Shown here: piece by piece, positions 60,587 to 64,000 of the stretch
Position numbering within the stretch: the stretch's first letter is position 1
How the letters are laid out: every line of letters starts with the position of its first letter
Source of the DNA: Cytobacillus gottheilii
GTDB taxonomy: Bacteria; Bacillota; Bacilli; Bacillales; Cytobacillaceae
DNA: 64,000 nt
Assembly (NCBI RefSeq): GCF_001636345.1
Contig: NZ_KV440945.1
Location: 1,775,631-1,839,630, forward strand
Direction: 5' to 3'
Translations under genes and position numbers: made by a program
The notes under the pieces: generated by a model
What the model was told of the DNA's origin: nothing
Seen by the model: the letters and a program-made list of their open reading frames with translations, nothing else
Database searches by the model: none

Positions 60587-60805
60587 TTATTCTTCTGAGC
60601 CCTCTGGCTTTGGTGCGCGAACGGCAGATTCAAACTTGCCTTTATGGCTCCCATCACAAAATGGAGCTTTTGCGCTTAACCCACAGCGGCAAAGCGAAAA
60701 TGCTGGCTTTGTCTCAAACGGGTTTCCTTCTGCGTCAACTAACTCCACGTCACCAGTAATGCGGAGCGAACCATTATCATTTACTTTAATTTGTACTTTT
60801 TGCAT
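60587..60805 (-). CDS. CDGSH iron-sulfur domain protein
   Basis: This 72-residue protein has the full CDGSH signature CRCGLSAKAPFCDGSHKG, whose three Cys and one His bind a redox-active, pH-labile 2Fe-2S cluster. GGGGGATGAG lies upstream of the ATG at 60805. Bacterial members are linked to iron or redox handling; a precise role is unknown. It is divergent from the HesB-like YqkB gene, also an Fe-S type protein. Confidence 0.92.
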   Translation of the reverse strand: MQKVQIKVNDNGSLRITGDVELVDAEGNPFETKPAFSLCRCGLSAKAPFCDGSHKGKFESAVRAPKPEGSEE

Positions 60806-60938
60806 ACTTTCTCATCCCCCTCGCAATAATGGTATAAGGAAGAGAGACAGAAAGCAACAGGCAAAAGCAAAATAGCAGAAGCAGCGGCAAGAAATATGTT
60901 AAAATAACGTATTCAGCCATGAAAGGAGAGAAGAATTC

Positions 60939-61277
60939 ATGGAAATTAAAATTACAGAAACAGCAGCCGTTAAATTAAAAGAGCGACTAGAGGGAAAAGA
61001 AGGGTTTTTGAAACTGAAATATGATACAGAGGGATGCGGCTGTGTTGTCAGCGGTGTGGCAGCATTATGGCTTGTAGACGAACTCGATAGCGATGATCTT
61101 GAGGTTATAACTTCTTCAGGCAGTATATATATAGAAAAGTCTAAAATTGTCTTTCTTGATGAAAAACTCATCATTGATTTTTCTGAAGCAGCTAACTGCT
61201 TTCAGCTGAAAAGTCCTAATCAGTATTTAAACCCGCGTATGAGTCTGATTGATCAAACGAAAAAAGCAAGTGTATAA
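60939..61277 (+). CDS. yqkB: HesB-like iron-sulfur family protein YqkB
   Basis: The 112-residue protein matches the HesB/IscA-like fold (EIKITETAAVKLKERLEG, LKYDTEGCGCVVSGVAALW). The three-Cys pattern of A-type carriers is reduced: a CGC pair near residue 38 and a later Cys in AANCFQL are seen. The B. subtilis YqkB type has an unestablished role. GAAAGGAGAG precedes the ATG. Confidence 0.85.
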   Translation: MEIKITETAAVKLKERLEGKEGFLKLKYDTEGCGCVVSGVAALWLVDELDSDDLEVITSSGSIYIEKSKIVFLDEKLIIDFSEAANCFQLKSPNQYLNPRMSLIDQTKKASV

Positions 61278-61283
61278 AAAGAC

Positions 61284-61316
61284 CGGCATGAAGGAACTCT
61301 TCATGCCGTTTTTTAT
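61284..61316. terminator. Terminator between yqkB and yqkD
   Basis: CGGCATGAAG (61284-61293) and CTTCATGCCG (61299-61308) pair perfectly and are followed by TTTTTT. It serves convergent genes. Confidence 0.88.
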
Positions 61317-62263
61317 ATATCTGCCTGTGCAAATGCTTCATCTCTTACTTTTTTTTCACCGACATACTCATCCAAGAATTCATCAATAACACGCTCATAG
61401 TCTTCCTTATTTTCATTATACGATTGGGCATGGATGCCGTTTGTCGCCAAATAGAGTTTTTTGGGTCCTTGTTTGCGCTGAAAAAGTTCTTCAGTCATTG
61501 TTGGAAGGATAAAGTCATCCAGTTGGCTGTGAATGAAAAGGATAGGCTTTTGAATATTTTCAATCACCGATATTGGAGAGACATCCTTTATGGAATACCG
61601 CTGGCGCACTCGTATAAATAAATCCGCAAGTGGAATGAACAATTTCGGCGGCAGCAGCTTCATTTCCGTTTTCAGTCTATGAGAAAGCTGTTCCTCAAAG
61701 TCGGAAAAAGGGCAATCAGCGATATAAAAGTCCGCCCCGTCCTCAAGCATACCCGCGTATAGCAGCATAGTCGCAGCTCCCATCGATTCACCATGAATGC
61801 CGATTTGAACATCTGGGCCCTTCTCCGCTTTCAGCCACTGAACAACAGCCTGAAGGTCGAACTTTTCGTAATGTCCATAGCTCGTTGTTTTTCCTCCTGA
61901 TTCACCGTGGCGCCGATGGTCATAAATGACCGCATTATAGCCGCGCTTCAGAAAGATATTCATATATTTAACCGAGTTCATCTTATTTTCGGTCACTCCG
62001 TGTGCAATAATGATGTACTTTTTCCGGTCATGTGGTTCAGCTATAATCGTTTTTAATGGATAGCCGAAAGGGGAAGAGATGGAAACTTCTCTTTTAGGAA
62101 GATTTTCGAAGGCAAGGGGATCAAATCGGCCAGCCTCTTTTTCACGATTTAAAATAAAATTTTCATCCTTCTTCTTCATATACATTAGGCGATTTGAAAA
62201 ATAAACCCCCAGAGTAGTCAAAAAGAGAATGAAAGAAAGTAAAAAACGGAGAAGTCGTCTCAT
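61313..62263 (-). CDS. yqkD: Membrane-anchored alpha/beta hydrolase YqkD
   Basis: This 316-residue hydrolase has an N-terminal membrane anchor (LLRFLLSFILFLTTLGVYF), the nucleophile elbow GESMGAA, oxyanion region KYIIIAHGVTENK and HGESGGKTTSYGHYEKFD, with late Asp (SQLDDFILP) and His (NGIHAQSY). It is a DUF-type serine hydrolase of unknown substrate. ATG 62263 is chosen because AAGGGG is 8 bases upstream; ATG 62269 is the alternative. Region 62270-62475 beyond it is AT-rich with no gene that I can see. Confidence 0.9.
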   Translation of the reverse strand: MRRLLRFLLSFILFLTTLGVYFSNRLMYMKKKDENFILNREKEAGRFDPLAFENLPKREVSISSPFGYPLKTIIAEPHDRKKYIIIAHGVTENKMNSVKYMNIFLKRGYNAVIYDHRRHGESGGKTTSYGHYEKFDLQAVVQWLKAEKGPDVQIGIHGESMGAATMLLYAGMLEDGADFYIADCPFSDFEEQLSHRLKTEMKLLPPKLFIPLADLFIRVRQRYSIKDVSPISVIENIQKPILFIHSQLDDFILPTMTEELFQRKQGPKKLYLATNGIHAQSYNENKEDYERVIDEFLDEYVGEKKVRDEAFAQADI

Positions 62264-62451
62264 ATTCATTTCCCCTTAATGTTTTTTTCTTTTATTTTAC
62301 CATTACCAAGAAAAAATAAACTATCGATTAGCCTAAAAATGTAAAATTACACAATATATTCATATTAATAAAGATATGTGATCTCTTCACATATAGTCTT
62401 ATGCAAAGGGATAACAGATATGTAGAAAAGGAAAAAACTTAACATAAATTT

Positions 62452-62643
62452 ATGCCTGATAGGAAGAAGGGGTCGTTTGATAGGAAAACGAAAAATTTTG
62501 ATAGGAAAGCGATTTTGTTTGATAGGAAAACGAAAAATTTTGATAGGAAAGCGATTTTGTTTGATAGGAAAACGAAAATTTTTGATAGGAAAGCAGTTTT
62601 ATTTGATAGAAAAATGAAAATTTTGATAGGAACCAGGCTGAAT
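62452..62643 (+). repeat. 21/42-bp tandem repeat tract (TTTGATAGGAAA units)
   Basis: A 42-base unit made of two 21-base variants (TTTGATAGGAAAACGAAAAA and TTTTGATAGGAAAGCGATTT) occurs at 62476-62517 and 62518-62559, then in diverged form to about 62640. All forward repeats share one frame encoding the heptads FDRKTKN and FDRKAIL, and the opposite strand is open too. A 69-codon frame (62452-62661) spans it but has no good ribosome site, so coding status is doubtful. Confidence 0.85.
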
Positions 62644-62724
62644 ATGTTGGAAAGCAACTGAAGAAGTGCATAGGAGTTTCCATTTTTCTCATATAGAGCA
62701 AGGTTTAGAAACAAAGGTATATGA

Positions 62725-62753
62725 TAAAAAAAGCCGTCTGCTAAAGCAGCGGC
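62725..62753 (-). terminator. Terminator of the small minus-strand gene
   Basis: GCCGTCTGC (62733-62741) and GCAGCGGC (62746-62753) pair with one bulge; the minus strand then has a seven-T run. Confidence 0.8.
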
Positions 62754-62774
62754 CCTAACTTGTTAAAGAACAAA

Positions 62775-62906
62775 TCACTGTTGTGAATTTTGTCTTTTGG
62801 TGGGATGAATTGCCTTTTCTAATTCTTCAGCGGCTATTGTGTTATTGACTGTATCGCTGTTTGGTTTTCCTTTTTGGCTGTTTCCTTTATCGCGCTTTTG
62901 GCTCAT
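62775..62906 (-). CDS. Hypothetical small hydrophilic protein
   Basis: A 43-residue frame starts MSQKRDKGNSQKGKPNSDTV and ends IHPTKRQNSQQ. AAGGAG precedes the ATG at 62906 and a good terminator follows. It is rich in Lys, Gln, Asn and Ser and lacks hydrophobic stretches, a composition like small spore proteins, but I recognise no family. Confidence 0.65.
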   Translation of the reverse strand: MSQKRDKGNSQKGKPNSDTVNNTIAAEELEKAIHPTKRQNSQQ

Positions 62907-62990
62907 TTCATAAGCTCCTTCCTAAATAAGGTCTTCTTTTAAGATGGATAAAATGTGCGGCACTTATTCATGGAAGTATTTAAAATAAGT

Positions 62991-63887
62991 TTAAGTATGA
63001 AGTTTATAATACATGCTTTCAATCGGCCGAGTAAGATAGGGCTTGACGGCGTCAACAGCACGAAGCAGCTTATTTAAATCTATATTCGTTTGAATATTCA
63101 TGCGCTCGAGCATGTAAACAACATCCTCGGTGGCTGCATTTCCAGAAGCTCCAGGTGCAAACGGGCAGCCGCCAAGACCGCCTGCAGATGTATCAAAGCG
63201 GCTGATGCCTGCCTGAAGGGCAGCGTAGATATTGGCGAGAGCCATTTTGCGGGTATCATGAAAATGAGCAGTCAATAATGTATTCGGAAATTCCTTGACC
63301 AGCATGGAAAAGAGCTGATAGGACTCTGAAGGAACAGCCATGCCAATTGTATCTGCCACACTGAGCTCATCAGCGCCGGCTTCAGCAAATTGGCGGCAAA
63401 GCTTTAGCGTATCCTGAAAGTCGATCTTTCCCTCATATGGACAATAAAAGGCGGTGGAAATACAGGCGCGCACAAAATATCCCTTTTCCTTTAATTCAGA
63501 AATCAGCGGAACAAGTTCGGTCATGCTTTGTTCTGTTGTTTTGTTTATGTTTTTTTGATTAAACGAATTGCTGACTCCAACAAATACAGCAGCAGCCTTG
63601 CAGGATGTTTGATAGAGCCTGAGGATTCCCTTTGTATTTGGCACAAGGATGATCTCCCTTGTATGTTCTGTCAGACAGGAGAAGGCAATGTCATCAGCAT
63701 CCTGCATTTGCGGCACCCATTTTGGAGAGACAAATGAAGTGATCTCCATTTCTGTAATGCCAGCCTCTTTTAATCTAGCAATAAATTCCTTTTTGACGTC
63801 TGTTGGAACAAATTCCTTTTCATTTTGCAAACCGTCCCGCGGGCCAACTTCAATAATTTTCACTTCGGCAGGAAGACTGTCCGTCAT
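62991..63887 (-). CDS. mvaB: Hydroxymethylglutaryl-CoA lyase
   Basis: The enzyme splits HMG-CoA into acetyl-CoA and acetoacetate, the last step of leucine breakdown. The 298-residue TIM-barrel protein has VGPRDGLQNEKEFVPT, catalytic His in TAHFHDTR and the signature GLGGCPFAPGASGNAATED with active Cys. ATG 63887 has AAAGGAG upstream; the frame extends to 63956 without a site. It agrees with the branched-chain catabolic theme of the bkd operon. B. subtilis YngG is the counterpart. Confidence 0.93.
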   Translation of the reverse strand: MTDSLPAEVKIIEVGPRDGLQNEKEFVPTDVKKEFIARLKEAGITEMEITSFVSPKWVPQMQDADDIAFSCLTEHTREIILVPNTKGILRLYQTSCKAAAVFVGVSNSFNQKNINKTTEQSMTELVPLISELKEKGYFVRACISTAFYCPYEGKIDFQDTLKLCRQFAEAGADELSVADTIGMAVPSESYQLFSMLVKEFPNTLLTAHFHDTRKMALANIYAALQAGISRFDTSAGGLGGCPFAPGASGNAATEDVVYMLERMNIQTNIDLNKLLRAVDAVKPYLTRPIESMYYKLHT

Positions 63888-63961
63888 GTTTTCAGCTCCT
63901 TTTTCATAAAGTAAAAAAGTATAGTCTTTAACATAGAAAATAGCGCATTTCTGCACGCTTT

Positions 63962-63977
63962 AAGAAAGCGTTTTCTT
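63962..63977. promoter_or_regulatory. Candidate CcpA cre site upstream of HMG-CoA lyase
   Basis: AAGAAAGCGTTTTCTT is a near-palindrome that matches the cre core (GNAANCGNWWNC) with two outer mismatches. It lies about 75 bases upstream of the minus-strand start, consistent with catabolite repression of leucine degradation. Confidence 0.4.
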
Positions 63978-64000
63978 CATTGTATGGCAGGCTTTTTAGT

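Noticed and set aside
61901-62263. Possible signal for a phage or defence island near yqkD
   Set aside because: All genes here match the conserved Bacillus order or are short unknowns; no integrase, nuclease or defence motif was seen.

Overview
The window is a low-GC Gram-positive chromosome segment from an aerobic, endospore-forming member of the Bacillaceae. Gene order follows the Bacillus subtilis accB-yqkD region closely: accB-accC-yqhY-nusB-xseA-xseB-ispA-dxs-tlyA-argR-recN-spoIVB-spo0A, the bkd operon, brxB-artPQM, yqjA to yqjE, dinB, gndA, zwf, rnz, namA, proC, yqjP/yqjQ, yqjW/yqjX, yqkB and yqkD. Protein divergence and several inserted genes show it is not B. subtilis itself; a Cytobacillus/Bacillus-type genus is my inference.

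Layout. 1-811: left edge with a partial IS1182-like element abutting a 131-bp 3' remnant of a group II intron. 1035-11875: fatty-acid carboxylase, transcription, repair and isoprenoid genes; folD is missing from its usual place between nusB and xseA. 11998-16512: sporulation genes spoIVB and spo0A, separated by a complete class C group II intron sitting directly behind the spoIVB terminator. 16650-27598: two small genes, then bkdR and a branched-chain amino acid degradation operon (ptb-bcd-buk-lpdV-bkdAA-bkdAB-bkdB) behind a textbook sigma-54 promoter. 27903-31061: bacilliredoxin and an arginine-type ABC importer. 31290-39660: exporter, L,D-transpeptidase, accessory lipoprotein and unknown genes, a tiny Prli42-like gene, methylmalonyl-CoA epimerase and carboxyltransferase, a peptidase, a solo CheW and Pol IV. 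39785-43213: a giant collagen-like surface protein (about 327 Gly-X-Y triplets) with 18-bp and 144-bp internal repeats. 43529-48803: oxidative pentose phosphate genes gndA and zwf, RNase Z and small genes. 48909-50659: a T-box leader with a phenylalanine specifier in front of a Na+-symporter. 50845-54557: monooxygenase, kinase-like protein, NamA, and proC behind a proline T-box. 54778-64000: hydrolase, dehydrogenase, accessory lipoproteins, a double-LexA-box Y-family polymerase operon, Fe-S proteins, an alpha/beta hydrolase, a 21/42-bp tandem repeat tract and HMG-CoA lyase.

Functionally the window links amino-acid supply sensing (ArgR, two T-boxes) with amino-acid catabolism (bkd, mmdA/mce, HMG-CoA lyase) and the spore decision (spo0A, spoIVB). 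No rRNA, tRNA or CRISPR array was seen. Most of the window is conserved core genome. The unusual items are the nested mobile elements, the T-box-controlled transporter, the collagen repeats and the FDRK-coding repeat tract; I found no clear novel multi-gene system.
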